Shown here piece after piece: positions 50,308 through 58,874 of a stretch of 64,000 nt of DNA (position 1 is the first letter of the stretch; each line of letters opens with the position of its first letter). Origin of the DNA: Mucilaginibacter oryzae (GTDB lineage Bacteria > Bacteroidota > Bacteroidia > Sphingobacteriales > Sphingobacteriaceae). The DNA lies in the NCBI RefSeq assembly GCF_003148845.1, contig NZ_QGHA01000004.1:310001-374000 (forward strand), given 5' to 3'. The translations under genes and the position numbers were made by a program. Below the pieces are notes generated by a model that had not been told where the DNA came from, searched no databases, and saw nothing but the letters and a program-made list of their open reading frames with translations.

Positions 50308-53300
50308 ATTTACTAAAGTGTTTGTAAAGCAGATAGCCTATTACAATTAACAAAGCAATGCCTATAATAACATAAAGAGGCTTAGTTTTCTTATTGTCGG
50401 TATCGCCAACCTTCACATTACCGGTACGCTTTAACACGCCCCAACCGCTCAACTCGCCTTTAAGCGCTTTACGCACCGATTTAAACAGCACGTAATACAT
50501 CAGCTGCCGCCACATAAAGCGCTGCGGAATGATGTAAACGAGTTTTCTGTAATCTTCTTTCTCCATCCGGAAGGCGATGATGCCTACGATAAAATCAACA
50601 ATTACAAAAGCCACATAATAAAGAAGCATTTTCTCCGGTTTTTCGCCAAACAAGGCAAACAGCATCATCAAATCGGCCAGGGGAGAGAACAACGGCAATA
50701 TGATCTGGAATATAAGGATATTAGGCATACCTACCATCCCGAAAAATTTATACTTTTTATTAAACAGCGCGTCGCGGTTTTTCCAGAAGCTTTGCATCAC
50801 GCCGAAACTCCAGCGGAAGCGTTGTTTCAGCAGCATATTGATGGTTTCCGGCGCTTCGGTATAGGCAACAGCGTCGGCACAGTTACGTACCACGTAGCCT
50901 TGTTTAAGGATGCGCATTGTCAAATCGCAATCTTCGGCAAGGGTGTCATAAGTAAAGCCGCCTGCTTTAAAAATGGCCGATTTGCGGAAGGCCCCGATAG
51001 CACCGGGCACTACAGTGATGCTGTTGATCAGATCGAACGCCCGGCGGTCCATATTTTGCGCCGTGATGTACTCGATCGATTGCCAGCGGGTAATGATATT
51101 GGTTTCATTACCAACTTTTACCGTACCGGCCACCGCGCCAATCTCGGCATCGGTAAAGTAGGTCATCAGCTGATAAACGGCATCGGTTTTAAGCTGCGTG
51201 TCTGCATCGATACAAACCACAAAATCATTCTGAGCATGGGTAATGCCAAAGTTCAGGGCCGATGCTTTACCACCGTTTGGCTTGGTTAAAATTTTAACCA
51301 GCGGGTTATTGTTATAAGCCGCCTCTACAACGGCATAGGTTTTATCCTTCGATCCGTCATCAACAAAAATAATTTCGAATGACGGATAATCGGTTTTCAG
51401 CAAACTCTGGATGGTAGCCACAGCGTTTACCTCCTCGTTGTAAGCCGGCACTATAATGCTTACCGGTGGCATTGCATCGGTATCGCGGTTCAGTCTTTTT
51501 GATTTTTTATCCTCACTGCGCTGTCTCACCGCCAAAATCCCGATTAATACGATACGTCCAATAGCCAGGAATATGGCCGAGAGGAAGATATAAACGAGTG
51601 TCCAGTTCAGGTAATAATAACCATGCACAAACATATCATAGGCCGGACCAAAAATGCCGGGTTCGGCCTTGATCGGAGGCATCAGATCGGCTTTGGTTTT
51701 GCCCAGCACATCCGCAATAGTGGTAAATTCGTAACCGTGCGATTTAAAATAATGAATAATCGTCGGCAACGCTTTAACAGTTTCTTCGCGGGTATCGCCG
51801 CCGGCATCGTGCAGTAAGATCATCGATCCGTTATCTTTTTGACGGATAGTACGTGCGATGATGCTATCGGCAGTTACACCGGGCTGCCAGTCCCATGGGT
51901 CGATAGATTCGCCGATGGTGATATAGCTTTGGCGACGGCTTTCGGCAACCGGGATAACCTCGGCAAGTGTTTGCGGCTCGGCATCGGCATTAAACGGAGG
52001 CCTGAACAGAATGGTGCTACGCCCGGTAACCGATTCGATAAGCTTACGCGTTGAATTAAGCTCAAGTACTACGCGCTGCAGGCTGATGGTTGAAATATCC
52101 GGGTGGAAAAATGTGTGATTGCCAATTTCATATCCTTCTTCATATTCACGCCGCAATAGCTGCATGTTTTTTTCGGCCATCGATCCTACAACGAAGAAAG
52201 CAGCGGGCACGTTTTCTTTTTTCAGTATATCAAGGATGCGTGGTGTAAAGTCAGGATCCGGGCCATCATCAAAAGTTAAAACCACTTTTTTAGGCGCATA
52301 TCCATACCTGCGGATCACGTATTTGGTTGGCAGCTTTTTATAAATTTGATCGAGTATGGTGTAGGTGGTGGTATCCATCTTCACGTCAATCAAACCGGTA
52401 GTAGGAGTGGTAATCAGGTCAAGTACTTCGCCCTCGCCATCGTAATCAACGTTTACGCGGTTATTTAAACCTACCGTGGTTAATTTTTTCATGTCGATAC
52501 CGGTCTTCCTCAACGAATCGATCGAAAGGTTTTTCTGGAAGAAGGTCCACAATCTTGGATCCTCGGCACCTAAACGCCATAGGGCCACGCCGCCCGTTGC
52601 CCAGTCGTCCGCCATGCGGATCACGTTAAAATTGGTAGAGGCATCGGTAAAGTAAACGATATGGTCAAGGCTGTCCTTGTCCATATAGGTATAATGCAGG
52701 TTGGCAGAATTAGGATCAAAGATGATCTTGCTTTTATGCTCATCGGCCGTACTGATGGTTTGCTGGTACCCCATCGATTTGCCTACACTATTCTCGCGCC
52801 AGTCGAACGCGCCGCCTGCAAAAGTTAAGATAATCTTTTCGGAAGGTACCTTCGAACAAACATCATCCAGTATTTGTTCAACCCAGCGTTGGTTTGATAC
52901 ATCGCCGGCGTTGGTTGCCTCATAGTGCTCATCAATAGCCATGATGAACAGGAAATCATTAATATGCTGAAGCCTGGATATGTTATAGGCTTCGTCTTCA
53001 GGCACCACGTTTTGCGTTACAAGAAAACCTTTTGCATGCAGTACCTTGTATAATTCGTTCTGGAAAGCTATATAGTTTTTGCTGTTGCGATCGCGAAGTT
53101 CGTCAAAATCAACATTAATACCTTTTAGCTGGTATTTGGTAAGCGCGTTTACAATGCTGTTAATAAAGCCGCTACGCAGCCTCGGGCTATTAACTATGCG
53201 GTCTACATCTTTGGTATCGTACCCGCCGCTTACGTTATTGTAGTTAACATAGTTTGAAAGCGATACAACAATAGGCTTTTTGTACTTTTTGTTGAGGTTC

Positions 53301-53758
53301 ATCAAACCGGTATCCAGTTTGGTGATAACCGTATCAACCTTAGGTGCGATAAAAAAACCTTCGCTTACCACCATGTCAAGGTGGGATAGGTTAACTACCA
53401 ACGAGTTGTAAGCCTGTGGCTCCCAGGCACGATAAAAGGCCGCGTTTATGCGGTCTTTGTTATTGGGTTGTTTGCGCTGATGCAGTTTACGAGCCCGTTC
53501 AAGCGCCTCGATCTCGGATTTCTGAATGCGGAAGGATTTAAATTTCGTCGACCTTTTGAGCTGATCCAACTCCTCCTTGCTCATTTTTTTGGGCGCCGGG
53601 TTAAGGTTCGGAAGGTCGGGGTAATAAGTAGAACGGATAGTAACGATTACGGCTACGATACCTATAATCAATACTAACAGCAATATACGGCTGAGCCATT
53701 TAAAACGGTTCCACCTACCTGGGTTATCAGCCTGAAAAACTTGCTTGCTTGATGACAT
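50306..53758 (-). CDS. Trimodular membrane protein: GH18-like, polysaccharide deacetylase and GT2 domains
   Basis: This protein of 1150 residues has an N-terminal membrane helix (residues 24-45) and then a GH18-like region with the chitinase-type acidic motif GINVDFDELRD near residue 214. A NodB-type polysaccharide deacetylase follows, with TFDDGPDPD near 494 and HTFFHPDIS near 549. After a membrane helix near 715 comes a processive GT2 synthase domain, with VSIIVPAYNEEVNAV near 763, DADTQL near 850, EDCDLTMR near 944 and QRFRWSFG near 980. Several C-terminal membrane helices end it. It looks like a synthase that makes, modifies and trims an N-acetylhexosamine polymer in one polypeptide. It is monocistronic on the minus strand. 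Confidence 0.9.
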   Translation of the reverse strand: MSSSKQVFQADNPGRWNRFKWLSRILLLVLIIGIVAVIVTIRSTYYPDLPNLNPAPKKMSKEELDQLKRSTKFKSFRIQKSEIEALERARKLHQRKQPNNKDRINAAFYRAWEPQAYNSLVVNLSHLDMVVSEGFFIAPKVDTVITKLDTGLMNLNKKYKKPIVVSLSNYVNYNNVSGGYDTKDVDRIVNSPRLRSGFINSIVNALTKYQLKGINVDFDELRDRNSKNYIAFQNELYKVLHAKGFLVTQNVVPEDEAYNISRLQHINDFLFIMAIDEHYEATNAGDVSNQRWVEQILDDVCSKVPSEKIILTFAGGAFDWRENSVGKSMGYQQTISTADEHKSKIIFDPNSANLHYTYMDKDSLDHIVYFTDASTNFNVIRMADDWATGGVALWRLGAEDPRLWTFFQKNLSIDSLRKTGIDMKKLTTVGLNNRVNVDYDGEGEVLDLITTPTTGLIDVKMDTTTYTILDQIYKKLPTKYVIRRYGYAPKKVVLTFDDGPDPDFTPRILDILKKENVPAAFFVVGSMAEKNMQLLRREYEEGYEIGNHTFFHPDISTISLQRVVLELNSTRKLIESVTGRSTILFRPPFNADAEPQTLAEVIPVAESRRQSYITIGESIDPWDWQPGVTADSIIARTIRQKDNGSMILLHDAGGDTREETVKALPTIIHYFKSHGYEFTTIADVLGKTKADLMPPIKAEPGIFGPAYDMFVHGYYYLNWTLVYIFLSAIFLAIGRIVLIGILAVRQRSEDKKSKRLNRDTDAMPPVSIIVPAYNEEVNAVATIQSLLKTDYPSFEIIFVDDGSKDKTYAVVEAAYNNNPLVKILTKPNGGKASALNFGITHAQNDFVVCIDADTQLKTDAVYQLMTYFTDAEIGAVAGTVKVGNETNIITRWQSIEYITAQNMDRRAFDLINSITVVPGAIGAFRKSAIFKAGGFTYDTLAEDCDLTMRILKQGYVVRNCADAVAYTEAPETINMLLKQRFRWSFGVMQSFWKNRDALFNKKYKFFGMVGMPNILIFQIILPLFSPLADLMMLFALFGEKPEKMLLYYVAFVIVDFIVGIIAFRMEKEDYRKLVYIIPQRFMWRQLMYYVLFKSVRKALKGELSGWGVLKRTGNVKVGDTDNKKTKPLYVIIGIALLIVIGYLLYKHFSK

Positions 53759-53818
53759 TAAGTGATTTACTTTGTTAAAAGTATAGGTTACTTATGAAGA
53801 TTATATGAATGGTATTGC

Positions 53819-53983
53819 TTAGCGCCGGTCGTTTTTACCCGGTTCAATGCCCGAAAAATCAACTCCGCATTTGCAGTTACCACCGCAAGCCTTTTTGGTT
53901 GTAAGGCTTTTATACATCATGCGGCCCAGGTAAATAACCGCGGCTGCAAAAAGCAGTATAACAATGATATTTTGCATGTTCAT
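53819..53983 (-). CDS. Small Cys-rich membrane protein (FeoB-associated type)
   Basis: This 54-residue protein reads MNMQNIIVILLFAAAVIYLG (one membrane helix) and then a short cytoplasmic part with KKACGGNCKCG, a CxxxCxC cluster, ending in EPGKNDRR. It matches the FeoB-associated Cys-rich membrane protein family, often found beside ferrous-iron transporters; no feoB is in the window. The frame uses an ATG at 53983 and ends at 53819. A -7-like motif sits almost directly upstream, so the transcript may be leaderless. It is separated from the GT2 fusion gene by 60 bp. Confidence 0.8.
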   Translation of the reverse strand: MNMQNIIVILLFAAAVIYLGRMMYKSLTTKKACGGNCKCGVDFSGIEPGKNDRR

Positions 53984-53987
53984 ATTA

Positions 53988-53995
53988 CAAAATTA
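53988..53995 (-). promoter_or_regulatory. -7-like element directly before the small Cys-rich gene
   Basis: The minus strand reads TAATTTTG (TAnnTTTG) four bases before the ATG at 53983. As with argH, this would give a leaderless message if active. Confidence 0.3.
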
Positions 53996-54042
53996 AGCAT
54001 TATTTAACATATACGTATATTGCGCGGCATTAGTATCAATTT

Positions 54043-55236
54043 TTACAAGGGCATGAAAGCTACAGTGCCGCCAACCCAATTAAAATCCTTATTATAGCGT
54101 ACACCTATCATTTTCCCGCGGCTTAACCTTGCCAGGTTTATGGCCAGCGTTGGCTTTTTGTCGCCATCGGGCCAAAGGTACAGTAATCTAATCTCGGCCT
54201 TAACGCCGCCTTCCGGCGATTGCACTATGGGCTGATAATTAACCTTTTGCTGCAGGATCCAGTTTTCGGGATCGGTAACAGCTTCAAGATCCTTTTTACT
54301 AATATCGATGATCACGCCCTGACCTGCAAACGAAAACAATGGTTTAAGCACATAGTTTTCGAGGTCGGCAGGAATTACTTCTACCTGGTGCAAAAAACGG
54401 GTTTCAGGTACGTAGCTGCCGCTTAAAAAAGGCATGGTGAATTTGCTTACGCGATAAAACCAGTTGGGGTGGGTAACCCACTCAACCTCCAGTGGCTGAC
54501 GGATATCGGCCACTTTGGTAAATATGGCAGGGTCGCCCGCTATCTCATCAAATATCAGTCGGTTATATATCCGTTTTATCTGTATTTTTTCGTCGCCGGC
54601 CATGTAGTAAAGCTTTTTGCCTTCCTGTATCAGATCGCTTAGCGATACTACCGGGGTACCAATATACTTTTCGGTGAGATAAAAGTCGACCGCCGTTTTT
54701 TGTTCGGGAGCGTTTACATCCATCAAAACCACTTCGTCGGGCCGGTATGGGCCGATAATGGTTTTTTTGAGCAGATCGAGATAGCTGTCCTTGTCCAATC
54801 CACCGAAAAATATGGTTTCATCTGCGCTTAAACCGTAAAGCTCCCGGTAAGTATCGCCCAAATGAAGCTGAAAACCGTAAAGAGACGGAAAGCCCTGCAA
54901 TTCGATAAGTTTCGGAACGATGTTGCCCTCGTTATCTTCACAAACTCCAAAATCGAGCGCGATGAAATGCGGGTGATCGTTTTCGTTGGCTACGCGCCAA
55001 AAATCGGGAATGGCACGTTCGGTCATTTCCTTAAAGCCGGGCTGCATAATGGTGTCAATGATGCTGTTGCCGGCTGCTATCAACCGATCCCTGAAATCAT
55101 CAGTTAAAAAAACGGGTGTTTCGGCCACGCGGAATGGTACGGGTTCTTTTAAACCGGCGTTCAGCTTATCAAGGAATTGCTGATATTTCTCCTGGGTGAA
55201 TTTATCGTTAAATGTTTTTCTGACTGATGGGTTCAT
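54043..55236 (-). CDS. ATP-grasp-like protein of the amidoligase cluster (first)
   Basis: This 397-residue cytoplasmic protein looks like an ATP-grasp ligase. The nucleotide-binding lysine and glycine-rich loop are in ENYVLKPLFSFAGQGVIIDI near residue 294, an acidic metal-binding segment is in GGVKAEIRLLYLW near 345, and a basic end NLARLSRGKMIGVRYN follows. The N-terminal half (LGDTYRELYGLSADET and surroundings) is family-specific. No known product can be read from it. It is the most downstream gene of the minus-strand cluster with GATase, GCS2-type ligase and the second ATP-grasp. The ATP-grasp call is from motif reading. Confidence 0.6.
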   Translation of the reverse strand: MNPSVRKTFNDKFTQEKYQQFLDKLNAGLKEPVPFRVAETPVFLTDDFRDRLIAAGNSIIDTIMQPGFKEMTERAIPDFWRVANENDHPHFIALDFGVCEDNEGNIVPKLIELQGFPSLYGFQLHLGDTYRELYGLSADETIFFGGLDKDSYLDLLKKTIIGPYRPDEVVLMDVNAPEQKTAVDFYLTEKYIGTPVVSLSDLIQEGKKLYYMAGDEKIQIKRIYNRLIFDEIAGDPAIFTKVADIRQPLEVEWVTHPNWFYRVSKFTMPFLSGSYVPETRFLHQVEVIPADLENYVLKPLFSFAGQGVIIDISKKDLEAVTDPENWILQQKVNYQPIVQSPEGGVKAEIRLLYLWPDGDKKPTLAINLARLSRGKMIGVRYNKDFNWVGGTVAFMPL

Positions 55237-55247
55237 AGTTATTCCTT

Positions 55248-55280
55248 TGTCTGAATCAGAATTTACAGAATTTGAGAATT
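55248..55280. repeat. Single copy of the TGTCTGAAC-family repeat
   Basis: TGTCTGAATCAGAATTTACA resembles the arms found at 9502 and 43722. No clear opposing arm is seen nearby. The 55237-55413 gap is otherwise A/T-rich and featureless. Confidence 0.5.
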
Positions 55281-55413
55281 AGCAGAATATTTTTGAATTA
55301 GAGATTATCCAATCTGAATGACATTTTTATTTCTGTTAGAACAAAATCAGTAAAATCAAAAATCATTGTATTCCCAACAAAAAAATCCGAAATCGAAATT
55401 CCGAACTCCGAAA

Positions 55414-56238
55414 TTACTTCACATACATATTCTCCAAAGCCGCATCCAAAAAATTAGGTATCAGGGTGTTTTGTGTATGCGTTATCTTGTCCGGGTCGTC
55501 AAGCCGCTGCAGCATTTCGAGATATTTTACTTCTCCATGCTCGTTAATTACTTCCCGTTTTTTTTCTTCGCGCATCAGCATGCCTTTCATGCCCATGGCG
55601 TCGGCTTCCGGATGAAACTGTGTTGCAAAAAAATAATCGTTATACCTGATGGCCATCATAGCTCTCGGTAAATCAACATGGGGGCGTTCTTTTTCTATGG
55701 CAACCAGTTGCATGTTCAGTTCCTTAAACCGTCTATCATCCGGGTTAATTACCTGCCAGCTGCGCGAATCGACTGCATAAAACGGTTCGGCAAGGTTTTT
55801 AAATAACGGTTCATCCAGCCCCGGGGCTGTTTTATTAACCGGCAATATCCCAAACGACGGCGACCTGCGCATGTTGATATCGCCCAGCTTATAATGCCTG
55901 CACATTAACTGGAAGGAGTGGCATACAAAAAATACATGCTTTTTATCGCTGTTATTGCCCAGGTTATGATCTTCCAGCTTATCCATCAACCTGAAATATT
56001 TTTTCTCCCATTCAGTGCCTTCAGTTTCCAATGGGTTGCCGGGGCCACCGCTTGATAAATAGATATCAAAGTTAAGACCGGCCATTTCGCATTTGCGGCG
56101 CACATCAAAAATCTGGTAAGTTAAATCCAGATCGTGTTTAGCGCTGTACCTTTTCAAAATGTCCTGGAAACCGCGCATACCTTCGTTCGCTATCCCATCG
56201 TACAGATCAAGTATGGCTACTTTTATTGCTGGTTTCAT
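55414..56238 (-). CDS. Class I glutamine amidotransferase-like protein
   Basis: This 274-residue protein has a class I GATase fold: an oxyanion-forming SSGGPGNPLET near residue 62, the nucleophile Cys106 in FFVCHSFQLM, and His209/Glu211 in QFHPEADAMG. Such a domain frees ammonia from glutamine and passes it to a synthetase. The elbow reads C-H-S-F-Q rather than the common C-x-G-x-Q, and no synthetase domain is fused. Hence it could feed one of the neighbouring ligases or act as a peptidase of the same fold. It lies between the first ATP-grasp gene and the GCS2-type ligase. Confidence 0.85.
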   Translation of the reverse strand: MKPAIKVAILDLYDGIANEGMRGFQDILKRYSAKHDLDLTYQIFDVRRKCEMAGLNFDIYLSSGGPGNPLETEGTEWEKKYFRLMDKLEDHNLGNNSDKKHVFFVCHSFQLMCRHYKLGDINMRRSPSFGILPVNKTAPGLDEPLFKNLAEPFYAVDSRSWQVINPDDRRFKELNMQLVAIEKERPHVDLPRAMMAIRYNDYFFATQFHPEADAMGMKGMLMREEKKREVINEHGEVKYLEMLQRLDDPDKITHTQNTLIPNFLDAALENMYVK

Positions 56239-56244
56239 AAGCAG

Positions 56245-56355
56245 GCCCCCACTAAATCTCCCCCGGTAGGGGAGACTTTCTTATTTTCATTATTTAATTT
56301 TCGCATACGTTAAGCTTTCTTAAGCTCTCCCTTCCGGGGAGGGTTGGGTGGGGTT
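56245..56355. repeat. Pair of GC-rich palindromic repeats
   Basis: CTCCCCCGGTAGGGGAG (56259-56274) and CTCTCCCTTCCGGGGAGG (56325-56342) are two hairpins of the dispersed C/G-rich family in opposite orientation. They fill the gap between the GCS2-type ligase and the GATase gene; the second ends 7 bp from the ligase stop. Confidence 0.65.
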
Positions 56356-56362
56356 GTGGGGT

Positions 56363-57460
56363 TTACAACCCCTTCAACGTTTGTGATGTGATGTAATCAA
56401 CCACATCGGTAAAGTTATGGTTTTGCTGGTAAATAGCCAGTTGCCTGTCGGCGCCGGTGCCGTGTTCCAATATGTTATGCACATATTTAAGGTCATCGCG
56501 CGAACCCAGATCATCTACCACATCATCCACAAAATCAAGCAGCTCAAGTACTAACGACCGGGTATTTACTTCCATCTCCTTGCCAAAATCAATCATTTTA
56601 CCATCGATACCGTAGCGTGCGGCGCGCCATTTATTTTCGTTAATGAGCGCGCGGGAGTAATTGATGAATTTCATATTTTGTGAGCGAAGCTTGTACAGCT
56701 TGGCACAAAGCGCCTGGAACAGGGCGGTGAAAGCGATGGTTTCATCCACCAGCATCGGGCAATCGCAAATGCGGAATTCGATGGTTTCGAAAAAGGGGTG
56801 CACCCGGATATCCCACCATATCTTTTTGGCGTTATCAATGCAATTGGTTTTCACCAGCAGTTTAATGTACCGGTCATACTCCTCAATATTGTTAAAATAA
56901 TCGGGGATGCCTGTACGCGGAAATTTATCAAATACCTTGGTTCTGAATGATTTAAACCCGGTGTTGCGTCCTTCCCAAAACGGCGAATTGGTTGACAGCG
57001 CATACACGTGAGGCAAAAAGTAGCGCACCTGGTTGGCTATGTGAATGGCCATATCCCTTGATTGGATACCCACGTGCACATGCAAACCAAAAATGAGGTT
57101 TGAACGGGCAGCCTCCTGCATTTCATCCACTATTTCAAAATACCTTGGGTGGTCGGTAATAAGCTGGTGTTGCCAGTGTGAAAAGGGATGGGTTCCGGAA
57201 GCCCCGATGCGCAGGCCGATATCGCCTGCCAGTTGGGCCACGGTAGTGCGAAGCTTGCTCACCTCTTTGCGGGCCTCCTGTGTGTTACGGCAAATGTGTG
57301 TGCCTACTTCAACCACGGCCTGGTGCATCTCGGCCTTTACCTGGTCTTCATGGATCTTTTGCGCGCTATCCACAATTTTTTGCTCATGCGATTTCAACTC
57401 CCGCGATACAGGATCGATCACCATAAATTCTTCTTCAACACCTAAGGTAAACTCGTTCAT
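56363..57460 (-). CDS. Carboxylate-amine ligase, GCS2/YbdK family
   Basis: This 365-residue enzyme belongs to the glutamate-cysteine ligase family 2 (YbdK). The N-terminus MNEFTLGVEEEFMVIDPVSR holds the metal-binding glutamates, and HVHVGIQSRDMAIHIANQVR near residue 128 and RFRICDCP-like EFRICDCPMLVDET near 230 are family features. It should form an amide between a carboxylate and an amine with ATP; YbdK itself acts weakly as a glutamate-cysteine ligase and the true substrates here are unknown. It is 135 bp from the second ATP-grasp gene upstream on the same strand. Confidence 0.93.
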   Translation of the reverse strand: MNEFTLGVEEEFMVIDPVSRELKSHEQKIVDSAQKIHEDQVKAEMHQAVVEVGTHICRNTQEARKEVSKLRTTVAQLAGDIGLRIGASGTHPFSHWQHQLITDHPRYFEIVDEMQEAARSNLIFGLHVHVGIQSRDMAIHIANQVRYFLPHVYALSTNSPFWEGRNTGFKSFRTKVFDKFPRTGIPDYFNNIEEYDRYIKLLVKTNCIDNAKKIWWDIRVHPFFETIEFRICDCPMLVDETIAFTALFQALCAKLYKLRSQNMKFINYSRALINENKWRAARYGIDGKMIDFGKEMEVNTRSLVLELLDFVDDVVDDLGSRDDLKYVHNILEHGTGADRQLAIYQQNHNFTDVVDYITSQTLKGL

Positions 57461-57594
57461 AATTGGTTTGGTTATAACTCGCTATTAAAACCCTCTCCAG
57501 GGAGCGGGTGCATTGGTTAGGCGTAAAAGAAGGGTGTGTTTTAGCACGGATAAACACACCCTATATCCTCTCAAAAAGGAAGCCGCGCAGGCAA

Positions 57595-58794
57595 TTATTT
57601 CTTAACCGACTTTTTAGGCGCTGCTTTTTCTTTCACAGCAGGTGCCGCTTTTTGTTTAGCTGCAGGCTTTTCTTTGATAATGGCTTCTGTTTTTTCTTTC
57701 ACAGCAGGCGCAGTTTTTTCTTTTGCAACCGGCGCCTTAACAACTTTGGTTTTCGCAGTCTTCGTTTTTCCTTCATCCTCAATAGTATGGTCAACTGCCG
57801 CTACCGAAACATCGGCTTTAACAACTTTGGTAGCCGCCGTCACTAAGGATGTTTTTGCTACCGACGTTTTCACATATTCGCCCCAGGTAAGGTTGTCTAA
57901 ACCGTCTTTCTGTTTTTTGGCGCGTTCAATGGCATAATCGGCGGCGGTTTCTACTACCCAGTCAAAGTTTTCCTGGCCTACGCTGTTCACGTCGGCGTCG
58001 GGGGCAGGGTTGCAGAAATCTATGGCGTAAGGTATGCCATCGCGCACCGCAAACTCTACAGTATTAAAATCATAGCCTAAATATTGGTTTAACTTTATTA
58101 CGTAATCTTTAACCGTATCCAGCAGTTTTTTGGCAGCAGGTGCTTTACCATGCTCATAGCGCAAATGGTGCGGGTTGCGCGGTTCGTATTGCATAATGCG
58201 TACGTGCTTGCCGCCAATGCAATAGCAGCGGAAATAATCATCAAAAACAATTTCTTCCTGCAGCATCATTACGTATTGTTTGGTTTTGTTGTATTTCTCG
58301 AAGAAGTCTTTGCTATCATCCAGTTTATAAACCTCTCTCCAGCCGCCGCCGTCGAAAGGTTTCATATAAGCCGGGAAACCTACGTAGTTAAATATACCGT
58401 CCCAATCTAAGGGATAAGCGAGGTTGCGGAACGACAGGTTGGTGGTATCGTCTGGTAGTTCTTTTGAGGGCAGGATCACGGTTTTGGGTACCGGTACGCC
58501 AATTTTAACGGCAAGGGCGTTGTTGAAAAACTTTTCGTCGGCGCTCCACCAAAAGGGGTTGTTGATAACAGCTGTGCCACAGATGGCCGCGTTTTTTAAG
58601 GCTGCGCGATAGTAAGGAACATCCTGCGAGATCCGATCGATGATCACGGCATAGTCCAGCGGTTCGGCCTGCATTACTTTGTCGAGCCTGACAAATTCGG
58701 CGCTGATGCCTTTTTCTGCTTTTTGGTTTACACGGTCGACAAAGGCCTGCGGAAATGAATTCTCCTGTCCGAATAAGATGCCAATTTTTTTCAT
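57595..58794 (-). CDS. ATP-grasp ligase with histone H1-like Lys/Ala/Pro tail
   Basis: This 399-residue protein has an ATP-grasp core at residues 1-308: GFPAYMKPFDGGGWREVYK near 143 for nucleotide binding, VMMLQEEIVFDDYFRCY near 178, and the metal-binding end VEFAVRDGIPYAIDFCNPAP near 250. This is close to RimK/D-Ala-D-Ala ligase-like amide-bond formers. Residues 309-399 form a low-complexity basic tail rich in Lys, Ala, Pro, Val (APAVKEK-type units repeated), similar to bacterial histone H1-like proteins. The tail is encoded at 57598-57870. It is second in the minus-strand cluster, 80 bp from the esterase gene. Confidence 0.85.
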   Translation of the reverse strand: MKKIGILFGQENSFPQAFVDRVNQKAEKGISAEFVRLDKVMQAEPLDYAVIIDRISQDVPYYRAALKNAAICGTAVINNPFWWSADEKFFNNALAVKIGVPVPKTVILPSKELPDDTTNLSFRNLAYPLDWDGIFNYVGFPAYMKPFDGGGWREVYKLDDSKDFFEKYNKTKQYVMMLQEEIVFDDYFRCYCIGGKHVRIMQYEPRNPHHLRYEHGKAPAAKKLLDTVKDYVIKLNQYLGYDFNTVEFAVRDGIPYAIDFCNPAPDADVNSVGQENFDWVVETAADYAIERAKKQKDGLDNLTWGEYVKTSVAKTSLVTAATKVVKADVSVAAVDHTIEDEGKTKTAKTKVVKAPVAKEKTAPAVKEKTEAIIKEKPAAKQKAAPAVKEKAAPKKSVKK

Positions 58795-58874
58795 GGTAGA
58801 TGGTAGTTTATTTTATTGTTTTTTGGGGTTGCTATTTCATAATTCACTAATTCAATAACTCACTAATTCACTAA

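Noticed and set aside
50792..51289. 165-codon plus-strand open frame
   Set aside because: Antisense to the GT2 domain of the trimodular protein, whose catalytic motifs are intact on the minus strand.
57045..57488. 147-codon plus-strand frame
   Set aside because: Antisense to the GCS2-type ligase; composition (Cys/Ser/Trp-rich) is not protein-like.
57508..57846. 112-codon Phe/Arg-rich plus-strand frame
   Set aside because: It is the complement of the Lys/Ala-rich tail of the ATP-grasp protein, so its composition is an artefact.
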